A stretch of DNA of 64,000 bases from Pseudomonas sp. ERMR1:02 (GCF_002277815.1 NZ_NKJI01000009.1:124001-188000), one strand, 5' to 3'; shown: positions 1 through 9,347, counted from the stretch's first letter. Numbers and translations: made by a program. Notes: generated from the sequence alone by a model not told the origin.

Positions 1-311
1 CAGTGCTCGAAATCGCATTGTTCGAACAACGCTTCCAGCGTCGGGATCGGACATGGCTTGATCCAGCCGGGCCCGCCCTTGCGCGCGTCGTAGGTCACCA
101 AATCCGCCGCGGTTTGTTCGGCGACCTTGCCGCGCCGGTCGGTGGTGCGCTTGAGTGTTGGGTCGTGGATGACCATCAGCTCGTTGTCCATGGACAGGTG
201 CAGGTCCAGTTCGCAACGGCGTACGCCGTGCTTGAGGCATTGCTGAAAGCTGGTCAGGGTGTTTTCCGGTGCTTCGCCCTTGGCGCCGCGATGGCCGTAA
301 ATGAGGGTCAC
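1..311 (-). CDS. Glycerophosphodiester phosphodiesterase, N-terminal part (runs off the window)
   Basis: The protein would hydrolyse glycerophosphodiesters to glycerol-3-phosphate and an alcohol. The first ~100 residues are visible and open with the GDPD signature GHRGAKGEAPENT, followed by CELDLHLSMDNELMVIHD, which carries the acidic metal-binding residues and second catalytic His of the family. I chose a GTG start at 309-311 because AAGGAAG lies just upstream and because the GHRG motif should sit at the extreme N-terminus. No signal peptide is seen, so a cytosolic UgpQ-type enzyme is likelier than periplasmic GlpQ. It lies 14 bp downstream of the PilZ gene on the same strand and probably shares its transcript. 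The C-terminus is outside the window. Confidence 0.9.
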   Translation of the reverse strand, partial: MTLIYGHRGAKGEAPENTLTSFQQCLKHGVRRCELDLHLSMDNELMVIHDPTLKRTTDRRGKVAEQTAADLVTYDARKGGPGWIKPCPIPTLEALFEQCDFEH

Positions 312-325
312 GGTTCTTCCTTAAA

Positions 326-907
326 TTAATTGCCTGATTCGAGTAGTTCGCGGGCCAGACGTCGTTCCTGGGCCTGCTTTTGCAAGATGTAACGGGCCAA
401 CAGCTGTCGCTGGGCATCGGTCAGGTGTTCGAACTCGGTGCCGACGTCGTAACCATCGCCCTTGCGGTCGCAATGAGTGACACGGGCGCGCAGCAACAGG
501 CCCAGGGCTTGCGGCATCAGCACCAGTTTGACCGACAGGCGTGCGTTGGCGGCAATGGGGGTCGGGTTCTGAAAGTCGATACCGCCCTCGGAGATGATTA
601 CCGGTTGCGGCTCGCCGATCTCCCCAAGCACAGTGATAGCGATCACCTGACTGAGCAAATCGATGCGTTTGTTCTGGGATTTGAGGAAGGCCGCGAGGTT
701 GCGGTCGCGCTCGCTGATCTGGCGCAGCAGATGTTGCGACTCGAATTCGCTCAGGTGCAATTCGCTGAGCAAATTGAAGAGTGGGGAAGCATCCTGCAAC
801 ACTTCGTGGCCTGCGGCTTCGGGAGCGGACAGGGGCCGAATTTCCAGTGCGATCGTGTCCTCGATACGGTAGTATTCGCGGCGATCTTCTTCATCTAATG
901 TCGACAT
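326..907 (-). CDS. PilZ domain protein (probable cyclic-di-GMP receptor)
   Basis: A 193-residue protein without signal peptide. RREYYRIED near residues 9-17 supplies the RxxxR half of the PilZ c-di-GMP motif (Arg10, Arg14). The second half appears as IISEGGIDF near residue 104, where the usual Asp/Asn before the Ser is Ile. About 90 residues of helical sequence separate the two halves, much longer than in a minimal PilZ domain. The C-terminus ends in a charged helix (ILQKQAQERRLARELLESG). It is transcribed away from lolC and directly upstream of the glycerophosphodiesterase gene. PilZ membership is fairly sure. Whether it binds c-di-GMP is less sure because of the altered second motif. Confidence 0.85.
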   Translation of the reverse strand: MSTLDEEDRREYYRIEDTIALEIRPLSAPEAAGHEVLQDASPLFNLLSELHLSEFESQHLLRQISERDRNLAAFLKSQNKRIDLLSQVIAITVLGEIGEPQPVIISEGGIDFQNPTPIAANARLSVKLVLMPQALGLLLRARVTHCDRKGDGYDVGTEFEHLTDAQRQLLARYILQKQAQERRLARELLESGN

Positions 908-1001
908 GGCGAACCCATGGTAGCGGCGGTGGTCTGAGTGTAAAGCTGGTTATCGACCCCCGCCACAAGGACGTTCCTTTTCCCTCCGAACAAGCCCCGA
1001 C

Positions 1002-2252
1002 ATGTTCAGACCTCTCTTCGTATTTATCGGCACGCGTTATACCCGTGCAAAGCGTCGCAATCATTTTGTGTCATTCATTTCCCTGACTTCGATGATCGGG
1101 CTCGCCCTTGGCGTGGTCGTGATGATTGTGGTGCTGTCGGTGATGAACGGCTTCGATCATGAGATGCGTACCCGCGTGCTGGGCATGGTGCCCCACGCGA
1201 CCATCGAGGCCGGTGAGCCGATCAGCGATTGGCAAAGCCTGGCCACCAAGGTCAAGCAGAACCCGCAGGTGACGGCCGTGGCGCCGTTTACTCAGATGCA
1301 GGGTTTGCTGACCAACAACGGCAAAGTCTCCAAAGTCCTGCTCAATGCCATCGACCCGGCGCTGGAACGCCAGGTGTCGATCATCGATAACTTCATGCAG
1401 CAGGGCAAACTAGACGATCTCAAGCCGGGCGAGTTCGGCATCGTCATCGGCGACAAGGCGGCGGCCAAGCTCGGTGCGGCGGTCGGCGACAAGCTGACAT
1501 TCGTGGCGCCGGAGGTCACCGTAACCCCGGCCGGGATGTTCCCGCGCATGAAGCGCTTTACCGTGGTCGGCATCTTCCATGTCGGCGCCGGCGAGATCGA
1601 CGGCTATCTGGGCATCACCAATCTCCAGGATCTGGCGCGGCTGCATCGCTGGAAACCGGATCAGGTCCAGGGCATTCGCCTGAAGTTCGACGACCTGTTC
1701 CAGGCACCGCGCACCGCGTGGAGCATCGCCCGGGAGCTCGGTGAGGATCATTACTACGCCCGCGACTGGACCCGCACCCACGGTAACCTGTATCAGGCGA
1801 TCCGCATGGAAAAAGCCATGATCGGCCTGCTGTTGCTGCTGATCGTCGCCGTCGCCGCGTTCAACATCATTTCCACGCTGGTGATGGTGGTGAATGACAA
1901 AAAGAGCGATATCGCGATCCTGCGTACCCTTGGCGCCACACCGGGCACGATCATGCGCACATTCATGGTGCAGGGCACGGTCATCGGCGTGGTAGGCACG
2001 GCGATCGGCGCGGTGGTCGGGATCTTCGCCGCGCTGAACGTCAGCGCCGCGATCTCGGCGCTTGAAGGCCTGATCGGGCACAAATTCCTCAACGCCGACG
2101 TGTACTTCATCGATTACCTGCCGTCGCAGGTGCAGAGCCAGGACGTAGTGATGGTCTGCTCCGCGGCGTTGGTCCTGAGTTTCCTCGCCACCCTGTATCC
2201 AGCCTGGCGTGCCGCGCGCACCCAGCCTGCGGAGGCGCTACGTTATGAGTGA
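1002..2252 (+). CDS. lolC: Lipoprotein-releasing ABC transporter permease LolC
   Basis: An inner-membrane subunit of LolCDE, which extracts outer-membrane lipoproteins from the inner membrane and hands them to LolA. The 416-residue length and order match the family: a cytosolic start MFRPLFVFIGTRYTRAKR, one TM helix (about 25-48, FISLTSMIGLALGVVVM), a large periplasmic domain, then three C-terminal TM helices from about residue 272 on (MIGLLLLLIVAVAAFN, IGVVGTAIGAVVGIFAA, VVMVCSAALVLSFLATL). It ends 6 bp before lolD and closely resembles the gene at 3006, so the two permeases are paralogues. The start is fixed by the conserved MFRP beginning shared by both. Confidence 0.95.
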   Translation: MFRPLFVFIGTRYTRAKRRNHFVSFISLTSMIGLALGVVVMIVVLSVMNGFDHEMRTRVLGMVPHATIEAGEPISDWQSLATKVKQNPQVTAVAPFTQMQGLLTNNGKVSKVLLNAIDPALERQVSIIDNFMQQGKLDDLKPGEFGIVIGDKAAAKLGAAVGDKLTFVAPEVTVTPAGMFPRMKRFTVVGIFHVGAGEIDGYLGITNLQDLARLHRWKPDQVQGIRLKFDDLFQAPRTAWSIARELGEDHYYARDWTRTHGNLYQAIRMEKAMIGLLLLLIVAVAAFNIISTLVMVVNDKKSDIAILRTLGATPGTIMRTFMVQGTVIGVVGTAIGAVVGIFAALNVSAAISALEGLIGHKFLNADVYFIDYLPSQVQSQDVVMVCSAALVLSFLATLYPAWRAARTQPAEALRYE

Positions 2253-2258
2253 GTTGGC

Positions 2259-2942
2259 ATGAGTGATAAAGCAATCTTGAGCTGCCGCAACCTGGGCAAA
2301 TCCTACGAGGAAGGCCCGGAGTCGGTGGAGGTTCTGGCCGGTTTGCAGCTGGAACTGCATCCGGGTGAACGCGTGGCGATTATCGGCAAGTCGGGTTCGG
2401 GCAAAAGCACCTTGCTCAATTTGCTGGGTGGCCTCGATACGCCGACCAAGGGCAGTGTCTGGCTCGACGGTGAAGAACTCTCGGCGCTGAGCGAAAAGAG
2501 TCGCGGCCTGCTGCGTAACCGTGCCTTGGGCTTTGTGTACCAGTTCCACCACTTGCTGCCCGAGTTCACCGCGCTGGAAAACGTCTGCATGCCGCTGCTG
2601 ATCGGCAAAACCGCGATTCCGGAAGCTCGCAAACGGGCAACCGCGTTGCTGGAGCGGGTAGGGTTGGGTCATCGCCTGGAGCACAAACCGTCAGAGCTGT
2701 CCGGTGGTGAACGCCAGCGCGTCGCCATCGCCCGCGCCCTGGTGAACAATCCAGGCCTGGTGATGCTCGACGAGCCGACCGGCAACCTCGACTCTCACAC
2801 CGCCGAAGGCATTCAGGATCTGATGCTCGAACTCAGCACTTCGATGCGCACAGCGTTCCTGGTGGTGACCCACGACATGAACCTGGCCCGCCAGATGGAT
2901 CGCGTCCTGCACCTGCAGGAAGGTTGCCTGACGCCTATCTGA
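2259..2942 (+). CDS. lolD: Lipoprotein-releasing ABC transporter ATPase LolD
   Basis: The cytosolic ATPase that powers LolCDE. All ABC motifs are visible in 227 residues: Walker [10 protein letters not shown] (43-51), a Q-loop region [17 protein letters not shown], signature LSGGERQR near 147, Walker [10 protein letters not shown] near 168, and the H-loop VVTHD. The start ATG lies 6 bp after the lolC stop, with GAGTTGG as a weak ribosome site, so translation is probably coupled to lolC. An intrinsic terminator follows directly, before lolE. Confidence 0.96.
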   Translation: MSDKAILSCRNLGKSYEEGPESVEVLAGLQLELHPGERVAIIGKSGSGKSTLLNLLGGLDTPTKGSVWLDGEELSALSEKSRGLLRNRALGFVYQFHHLLPEFTALENVCMPLLIGKTAIPEARKRATALLERVGLGHRLEHKPSELSGGERQRVAIARALVNNPGLVMLDEPTGNLDSHTAEGIQDLMLELSTSMRTAFLVVTHDMNLARQMDRVLHLQEGCLTPI

Positions 2943-2951
2943 TTGGTCGAA

Positions 2952-2989
2952 ACCCGATGCCTGTAAAGGCGTCGGGTCTTTTATTTTTA
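2952..2989 (+). terminator. Intrinsic terminator between lolD and lolE
   Basis: A 10-bp stem (ACCCGATGCC 2952-2961 pairing with GGCGTCGGGT 2968-2977, one G-U pair) with a 6-base loop, followed at once by CTTTTATTTTTAT. It looks like a normal rho-independent terminator yet sits inside the lolCDE gene set, 17 bp before the lolE start. Confidence 0.8.
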
Positions 2990-3005
2990 TACGGTGCCCC
3001 AGCGA

Positions 3006-4249
3006 ATGTTCAGACCGTTATCGATCTTTATCGGCACGCGCTATACCCGCGCCAAGCGCCGCAATCGCTTCGTTTCCTTCATCTCGATGACCTCGATGAT
3101 CGGCCTCGCCCTGGGCGTGCTGGCGATGATCGTGGTGCTGTCGGTGATGAATGGCTTCCAGCGCGAAATGAGTTCGCGCATCCTCGGCATGGTCCCGCAC
3201 GCGACCATCGTTGGCGTCAACCCGATTGATGATTGGCAGCCCGTTGCCGCAGCTGCCATGAAAAACCCGGAAGTCACGGCAGCAGTGCCGTTCACCGAGA
3301 TGGAAGGCATGCTGTCCTACAAGGGCACGATGCAGCCGATCCAGGTCAGTGGTGTCGATCCGGCGCTGGAAGGCCAGGTGTCGATCGTGGCCAAGCACAT
3401 CGTCCAGGGGCGGCTTGATGCCTTGAAGCCGGGCGAGTTTGGCGTGGTGATCGGCGAGATCACGGCGCGACGCTTTCGCCTGAACGTCGGTGACAAGATC
3501 ACCTTGATCGTCCCGGAAGTCAGCAACGCACCGGGCGGCATTACCCCGCGCATGCAGCGCCTGAACGTGGTCGGTGTGTTCAAGGTCGGCGCCGAGCTGG
3601 ACGGTTCGATGGCACTGATCCACGTCGCCGACGCTGCGCAGATGCAGAACTGGGAGCCAAATCAGGTACAGAGCGTGCGTCTGGCGGTGAAGGACCTGTA
3701 CGCCGCGCCCAAGGTTTCCGGCGATATTGCCGGTGGGCTGGGCGCCGCCTACAAGGCTGATGACTGGACCCACACTCAGGGCAGCCTGTTCAGCGCGATG
3801 AAGATGGAAAAACCATGATCGGCCTGTTGTTGCTGATGATCGTTGCCGTCGCAGCGTTCAACATCATCGCGACCCTGATCATGGTGGTGAACGACAAAGG
3901 CGCGGACATCGCGATCCTGCGCACCATCGGTGCCACGCCACGGCAGATCATGGCGATCTTCATGGTGCAGGGCACAGTGATCGGGATTGTCGGCACCTTG
4001 ATCGGCGGTGTGCTCGGCGTTATCGCGGCGCTGAACGTGAGTGAGATGGTCGGCTGGATCGAGCGGGTCAGCGGTCAGCACATCTTCAGTTCCGATGTTT
4101 ATTTCGTCAGCAACCTGCCGTCAGAGCTGCAGGGTGGGGATGTGTTGTTGATTTGCTCGGCTGGGTTTGTGCTGAGCTTCCTGGCCACCGTCTATCCGGC
4201 GTGGCGTGCGGCGAAGATCGAGCCGGCTCACGCGTTGCGGTATTCGTAA
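3006..4249 (+). CDS. lolE: Lipoprotein-releasing ABC transporter permease LolE (one apparent frameshift)
   Basis: The second permease of LolCDE, paralogous to LolC throughout (MFRPLSIFIGTRYTRAKRRN at the start; C-terminal TM block from MIGLLLLMIVAVAAFN). As written, the frame stops at TGA 3816-3818 after KMEKP and resumes in the -1 frame at ATG 3815. The break is in GGAAAAACC (3807-3814); one more base would give an uninterrupted ~414-residue protein aligning with LolC across MEK-MIGL. The ATGA overlap would allow coupled translation of two halves, but LolE is normally essential, so a lost A in the homopolymer is the likelier reading. The start at 3006 was chosen over GTG 2994 by analogy with lolC; its ribosome site is poor. 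Confidence 0.85.
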
Positions 4250-4254
4250 CCTGA

Positions 4255-4366
4255 TAGACCGCTTTCGCTGGCAAGCCAGCTCCTACAGGGGTTTGAGTTG
4301 TTCACACTATTGTGATTCAGCTCGGTCACTGTGGGAGTGAGCCTGCTCGCGATGGGGCCGGTCCTG
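4255..4366 (+). repeat. REP-type elements
   Basis: Two degenerate Pseudomonas REP units (around GCTGGCAAGCCAGCTCC at 4269-4285 and GTGGGAGTGAGCCTGCTCGC at 4331-4350) fill the gap between the convergent lolE and kinase genes. They may act as mRNA ends for both. Confidence 0.65.
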
Positions 4367-4372
4367 CCGCTA

Positions 4373-5720
4373 TCAATCTCCCTTCGGTAACTCGATCACA
4401 AACCGCGTCCACCCCTGATCCGATACACAGCGAATCTGCCCACCATGGGCACGAATGATCGACTGGGTAATCGCCAATCCCAGCCCCGCATGCTCACTGC
4501 TACCTTCATGACGCGCCGGGTCTGCCCTATAAAAACGGTCAAACAGGCGTGGCAGCAATTCTTCGGAAATCCCGTCACCGTTATTTTCAACAGTCAGGCT
4601 CAGGCCTTTGGGCTGATCGAAGATCCGTACCCGAACCTCGCCATCGACCGGTGTAAACCGCAACGCATTGTCCAGCAAATTCGATAACGCCCGCCGCAAC
4701 ATGCTGCGGTCGCCCTCTATGCGGGCATTTCCTGCGCGGTTTAGCGTCACCCGGGCGTCCTCCGCCAACGGCGCAAAAAACTCCAGCAACACGTCCACTT
4801 CCTCCGCCAGCTCCAGTCGTTCGCGCTTGGGCATCAACAAACCGTGGTCCGCTTTCGCCAGATAAAGCATGTCGTTGACCAATTGCGCCATCCATTGCAG
4901 CTCTTCAAGGTTGCTATGCAATGCTTCTCGATAGTCTTCGATGGGGCGTGGGCGGGTGAGGGTGACCTGGGTGTGGGTCAGCAGATTCGACAGCGGTGTG
5001 CGCAGTTCATGGGCAATGTCAGCGGAGAACGCCGACAACCGTTGAAAGGAGTCGTCGAGACGTCCGAGCATGGCGTTGAAGTTGTGGGCCATTTCCGCCA
5101 GTTCCGGCGGCATGTCCTCTTCGGGCAGGCGGGCGTTTAGCGATTGCGCCGAAACACCGCTGGCCACCGCGCTCATGCGCCGTAACGGTCGCAAGCCACT
5201 ACGGGCTGCCCAGGCTCCAAGTAGCGCGGTGGCCAGGGCCGACAAACCCACAGTCAGCCAGATCAGGTGCTGCATGCGTTGCAGGAAGTGCTGGTGATGG
5301 GTGATGTCCAGCAGCAGGGTCAATTGCGGTGAATCAGGCTGGTCGCAAAACAGTGGCGCATTCAGGACACGGTAATCGGTGCCGTCGTTGTTGATCGTCG
5401 ATAGCCCGGTTTTTGCGGGAGTTTGCCGGGCAGGTTCGCCGAGCTGTCGTACCAGCGTTTGCCATCGCTGCCGGTGATACGCAACGACAGATCGGTTTGC
5501 CGGCTCAACTCATCGGCCAGTTTGATTTCGCTGTCGCTCGATTGAATATCGTGCAGCGCCCGTCGCAAGCCAATCAACTTGGCATCCAGCAATTGCTGAT
5601 CGAGCTCAATGAAGTGCACCTCGCTGGCGCGGCTGAACAGTACCCGGCAAATAACGACACCACTGCAGTACACGCCGCAAAAAGCAGGGCCAGACGACTG
5701 CTCAACGAAAGTCGCTGCAT
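4373..5720 (-). CDS. copS: CopS/CusS-type copper-responsive sensor histidine kinase (two apparent frameshifts)
   Basis: Two TM segments (LALLFAACTAVVSLFAG near the start; LTVGLSALATALLGAWAA mid-protein) flank a periplasmic sensor region, followed by HAMP, HisKA (SADIAHELRTPLSNL, catalytic His) and HATPase with N box RALSNLLDNALRF and G box GLGLAI. The reading frame is broken twice: after FAG near 5645 (CCC run on the plus strand) and near 5412-5420 (the TTTTT run in GGTTTTTGCGGG). Adding one base at each point gives a continuous ~449-residue kinase, the usual size. The ATG at 5718-5720 overlaps the stop of the response regulator gene (TGATG), so the two are coupled. The neighbouring cupredoxin suggests copper as signal. 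Confidence 0.8.
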
Positions 5721-6399
5721 CAGGCGGGACGCTCTTCGAGCACGTAACCCATGCCGCGTACGGTGTGGATCAATTTGCAGGGAAATTCGTCGTCGACCTT
5801 CAGACGCAAACGGCGAATCGCGACTTCGATGACATTGGTGTCGCTGTCGAAGTTCATGTCCCACACCTGTGAGGCAATCAGCGATTTGGGCAGCACTTCG
5901 CCCTGACGGCGCAGGAGCATTTCCAGCAGGGCGAATTCTTTGGCCGTCAGGTCGATGCGCTGGCCGCTGCGCTCCACTCGACGGCGGATTAAGTCCAGGC
6001 GCAGGTCGGCCAGTTGCAGGCTGGTTTCCTGAGGTGATGCGCTGCCACGACGCAACAGGCTGCGCACCCGGCCAGCAGCTCGGAAAAGGCGAAAGGCTTG
6101 ACCAGGTAATCGTCGGCGCCGAGTTCGAGGCCGTGAACCCGATCCTCCACGGCATCCCGTGCAGTCAGAAACAGTACCGGCGTGTCCAGGCCGGCGCTGC
6201 GCACTGCTTGCAGAATCTGCCAGCCATCGCGCCCCGGTAGCATCACATCGAGAATCAGCAACGCGTATTCGCCGCTCAACGCCAATTGCTGGCCGGTGCT
6301 GCCATCGGCCACCAGATCGGTATTGAAACCGGCCTCGGTCAGGCCTTGGCGCAGATAATGGCCGGTTTTCGGTTGGTCTTCGACGATCAGCAGTTTCAT
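5720..6399 (-). CDS. copR: CopR/CusR-type response regulator (one apparent frameshift)
   Basis: An OmpR/PhoB-family activator. The receiver begins [19 protein letters not shown]; the phosphoacceptor Asp is in [14 protein letters not shown] and the conserved Lys in [12 protein letters not shown]. The winged helix ends with [16 protein letters not shown]. The frame is lost after FSELLA near 6067-6073 (plus strand ACCCGGCC; one extra G restores [15 protein letters not shown]). Corrected length is 226 residues, normal for the family. It partners the overlapping kinase and is divergent from the cupredoxin, whose promoter region carries a cop-box-like site. Confidence 0.83.
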
Positions 6400-6465
6400 G
6401 GGCGACTCGGGCTTCTTGATGGAACGAAAGCTTTATACCGTGGGCGACGGTGGTGCAGGCCAACC

Positions 6466-6480
6466 TGACAAAGTTGTAAT
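6466..6480 (+). promoter_or_regulatory. Cop-box-like operator
   Basis: TGACAAAGTTGTAAT lies between the divergent regulator and cupredoxin genes. It resembles the TGACANNNNNGTAAT pattern I recall for CopR binding in Pseudomonas. Assignment rests on position and resemblance only. Confidence 0.5.
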
Positions 6481-6557
6481 CTGGCTGTCAGGTTGCGGGC
6501 AGCGGTGGCAGTTTAGAGTTTTCCCCAGGCTGAACCTTATTTTGTTGGAGAACGACG

Positions 6558-7117
6558 ATGTTTTGCGCAAATCCGTGGTGCTGGCCGCCTGTGTGTTGGC
6601 ATTGAATTCGCCGGTGTGGGCATCACCGTTGCAGACCTATGACTTCGGTCAACCGGCGCCGGCGGCCAAGGCGAGCCGCAGTGTCGAGGTGGTGATGGGT
6701 GACATGACGTTCACCCCCAAGGCCATCGAGATCAAGGCCGGGGAAACCGTGCGCTTCGTGCTGGTGAATAAAGGCCAGTTGCTGCATGAATTCAATATTG
6801 GTGACGCGGCGATGCATGCCAAACACCAGCAGGAAATGTTACAGATGCAGCAAAGCGGCATGCTCACGCCTACAAGCGTGAAGGAAATGGACCACAGCGC
6901 CATGGCCGGTATGGATCACGGCGCCATGGGGCACAACATGGAGAGCGACATGAAAAGCGGCATGAAGCACGACGACCCCAATAGTGTGCTGGTGGAACCG
7001 GGCAAAACTGCTGAATTGACCTGGACCTTCAGCAAGGCCACCAACCTGGAATTTGCCTGCAACATCCCCGGTCATTACCAGGCCGGCATGGTCGGCAAAT
7101 TGACAGTCAGTCAGTAA
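6558..7117 (+). CDS. Periplasmic cupredoxin, copper-responsive (start codon out of frame by one base)
   Basis: A plastocyanin-like copper protein. After a Sec signal peptide (KSVVLAACVLALNSPVWA) comes a cupredoxin fold with type-1 ligands in LLHEF and FACNIPGHYQAGM (His, Cys, His, Met) and an inserted His/Met-rich loop (MDHSAMAGMDHGAMGHNM) likely to bind extra copper. GGAG (6547-6550) is correctly spaced for the ATG at 6558, but that ATG is one base out of frame with the protein. One more T in the TTTT at 6561-6564 fixes it. Without correction only a TTG at 6563 is available. The divergent copRS pair supports a role in copper tolerance (CopI-like). Confidence 0.85.
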
Positions 7118-7178
7118 GCACTCAAAGGCGGGAGCAAAGGCTGGTAGAATCCGCTGATTCTTCAGTCAGGATTCCACC

Positions 7179-8009
7179 ATGCATCCCGCCGCCGAACATT
7201 CGCCGCTGGGCAAGTCCAGCGAATACATCGCCACATACACGCCGTCCTTGCTGTTTCCGATCCCGCGTACCGCGAAGTGGGCCGAGCTGGGCCTGACGGC
7301 TGAAACGTTGCCGTACAAAGGCGTGGACTTCTGGAATTGCTTCGAACTGTCGTGGCTGTTGCCGTCGGGCAAGCCGGTTGTGGCGATCGGCGAGTTCAGC
7401 ATCCCGGCGGATTCGCCGAACATCATCGAATCGAAGTCGTTCAAGCTGTACCTCAACTCCCTGAACCAGACGCCGTTTGCCGACACCGCGAGCCTGGAAG
7501 CGACGCTGTGCAAAGACCTGTCTGCCGCCGCCGGCAACGCGGTCGGCGTGCGCATCCGCAGCCTGAAAGATGTCGAGGCTGAAGGCGTCGTGGCATTGCC
7601 GGGCGTGTGCATCGACGAGCTGGATATCAGCGTCAGCAACTATGAGCATCCGCGTCCGGAGCTGCTGCGTTGCGACGAATCGCGCATTGTCGAAGAGAGC
7701 GTGCATAGCCATCTGCTTAAATCCAATTGCCCGGTGACCAGTCAGCCGGACTGGGGCAGCGTGGCGGTGGAGTACCGCGGCGCGGCGCTGGATCACGCGA
7801 GTTTGCTGGAGTACATCGTCAGCTTCCGCCAGCACTCGGACTTCCATGAACAGTGCGTGGAGCGGATTTTCCTTGATCTGCAGCGGTTGCTGAAACCAGA
7901 GAAATTGACGGTGTATGCGCGCTATGTGCGGCGTGGCGGGTTGGATATCAATCCGTATCGCAGCACTGAAGAAGTGCGGCTGCCGAACCATCGCCTGGTC
8001 CGCCAATAA
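7179..8009 (+). CDS. queF: NADPH-dependent 7-cyano-7-deazaguanine reductase QueF
   Basis: Reduces preQ0 to preQ1 in queuosine biosynthesis, in the cytosol. The protein has 276 residues, the bifid (YqeF-type) QueF length. The QueF substrate motif [11 protein letters not shown] is at 84-94, and the catalytic Cys184 and Asp191 fall in [12 protein letters not shown]. The start is supported by AGGA upstream. It is a monocistronic-looking gene followed by a REP pair. Confidence 0.97.
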   Translation: MHPAAEHSPLGKSSEYIATYTPSLLFPIPRTAKWAELGLTAETLPYKGVDFWNCFELSWLLPSGKPVVAIGEFSIPADSPNIIESKSFKLYLNSLNQTPFADTASLEATLCKDLSAAAGNAVGVRIRSLKDVEAEGVVALPGVCIDELDISVSNYEHPRPELLRCDESRIVEESVHSHLLKSNCPVTSQPDWGSVAVEYRGAALDHASLLEYIVSFRQHSDFHEQCVERIFLDLQRLLKPEKLTVYARYVRRGGLDINPYRSTEEVRLPNHRLVRQ

Positions 8010-8017
8010 GAATAACC

Positions 8018-8103
8018 CCTGTAGGAGTGAGCTTGCTCGCGATGGAGTGTCAGCTACCTTGGCGTCGACTGACACACCATCGCGAGCAAGCTTGCTCCTA
8101 CAT
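8018..8103 (+). repeat. REP doublet (inverted pair)
   Basis: GTAGGAGTGAGCTTGCTCGCGA (8021-8042) and its inverted partner ending GCTTGCTCCTACA face each other across about 40 bp that also pair in part (GTGTCAG / CTGACAC). This is a typical REPIN between the convergent queF and DUF4404 genes. Confidence 0.9.
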
Positions 8104-8117
8104 TGCATTCGGTGGGT

Positions 8118-8381
8118 TCAGATCCCCATGTTACCCAAGGCTTGCGCGATGTTGCGCAGGGTGCCGGCAAGGGTCGGGTGTTCGAGTTCGAAGCGTTCGA
8201 CGGCCAGGTTGACGCCATCGGCGAGGCTGGCGTCATGGGTTTTGGTTTCGAGCTCAAGCTTGAGTTCGATCTGTTGCATCAGTTCGTGCAGGTTCTCGCG
8301 CTCTGATTCGGACAGCGGAGGATTCTGTTCCAATTGCTCGCGCAGGGCATTGAGCTGTTCTTGCAGTTCGCGGGCAGGCAT
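8118..8381 (-). CDS. DUF4404 family small protein
   Basis: An 87-residue, highly charged, helical cytosolic protein beginning MPARELQEQLNALREQLEQ and ending TLRNIAQALGNMGI. I recognise the DUF4404 pattern: a heptad-rich N-terminal half followed by a short conserved LEHPTLAGTLRNIA segment. The start at 8381 is preceded by AAGGAAG, better than the upstream in-frame codons. Function is unknown. It is convergent with queF and on the same strand as the HAD-like gene. Confidence 0.8.
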   Translation of the reverse strand: MPARELQEQLNALREQLEQNPPLSESERENLHELMQQIELKLELETKTHDASLADGVNLAVERFELEHPTLAGTLRNIAQALGNMGI

Positions 8382-8507
8382 GGCGTTCTTCCTTTTCTCG
8401 ATTGGCACTGGCATAGACCGCAGCGCAGCTGGCAAAAATCTATGGCTGACCTTTAGATTAATCCACTCCCGCGCAACCTGCATGCCTTCATAGGTGTGAG
8501 GCGGCGA

Positions 8508-9146
8508 TCAGGGCTTTTCGCCCTTGAGCCGACGCAGGCGGATATCTGCCAGGCAAGTGTCGAGTTCGCCCAGGTGATCAATCACCGAATGCACGCCCAG
8601 GCCAAACAGCTGGACCGTTGCCTTGCCGCGTTTAATGTCCCGCTCCTGTTGCGACAATGCCTGCCATTGCGTGGGCGAAAGCCCGCAGAGTGAGCCACAG
8701 GACGCCAATCCGATCGTCCATAGTCCGGCGTTGAGCCCCGCCTGCAGCAAGCGCGGTTCGCCGCTGACCAGCACACAGCCATCCAGTCGCTCAACGTTCA
8801 ATGCCATCAGCGCTTGCCAGCACGCATTCGGTGCTGGCCACGGTTGGATTGTTGCTGGTTGTTGCGATGGCTGTGAAGGTTGTGAAGGCTTGATCCATTC
8901 CGGCAGTGTGCGGGCCAGGGAATGGCTGAGGGCAGGGGGCAGTTCATCGAGCCAGGCGCAGGGTATTTGTTGGCGCTGCAAGCTGCGCAGGCTGTCGAGG
9001 GCGCCAGGCGTGGCCTCGGCGTGCTCGGCGCAATGGTCGCCCAGCAAGCGCGTACGAGCGCCGAAATCCACCAGGCAACCACTGAGACCGAACAGCACGG
9101 CGGTCAGGTTAGGCGCGGTTTGAGGCAAAGTTTCGGCGTGCGGCAT
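8508..9146 (-). CDS. HAD-superfamily-like protein with degenerate catalytic motif
   Basis: A 212-residue protein laid out like a phosphonatase-type HAD hydrolase, but motif I reads LFGLSGCLVDF where active members have DxDGT(L/V). The nucleophile Asp and the acid/base Asp are both replaced (Gly, Ser). Later elements remain: CVLVSGEPRLLQAGLNAGLWTIGL resembles the usual GDxxxDxxAGxxAGxxxxGV stretch, also without its acidic residues. A catalytically dead HAD protein with a binding or regulatory role is possible, but function is unknown. Codon use is like the neighbours and the frame is intact. Confidence 0.65.
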   Translation of the reverse strand: MPHAETLPQTAPNLTAVLFGLSGCLVDFGARTRLLGDHCAEHAEATPGALDSLRSLQRQQIPCAWLDELPPALSHSLARTLPEWIKPSQPSQPSQQPATIQPWPAPNACWQALMALNVERLDGCVLVSGEPRLLQAGLNAGLWTIGLASCGSLCGLSPTQWQALSQQERDIKRGKATVQLFGLGVHSVIDHLGELDTCLADIRLRRLKGEKP

Positions 9147-9347
9147 GTCAACGTCCCTGAAATAGCCTCAAGGCTAAGGATCGTCGGTGACAGTTGAGTG
9201 ACATGGATGTGAAACGCTCACAATTGACACCAATCATCCACAGGCCCAGGCGCAGCGATGCTGCCTAAAATGGCATTTGCGTCTTATACTATCGGTCTTT
9301 ACGTCGGGCCAGGCGCCCGGCGACGGTACAGTCCAAGGAGTTTGTCT

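Noticed and set aside
3..329. Plus-strand ORF at the left edge
   Set aside because: It is antisense to the clear glycerophosphodiesterase frame and has no family resemblance of its own.
3800..3830. Programmed ribosomal frameshift in lolE
   Set aside because: A5 alone is not a good slippery site, no stimulatory structure is evident, and the same type of slip occurs in many unrelated genes of the window.
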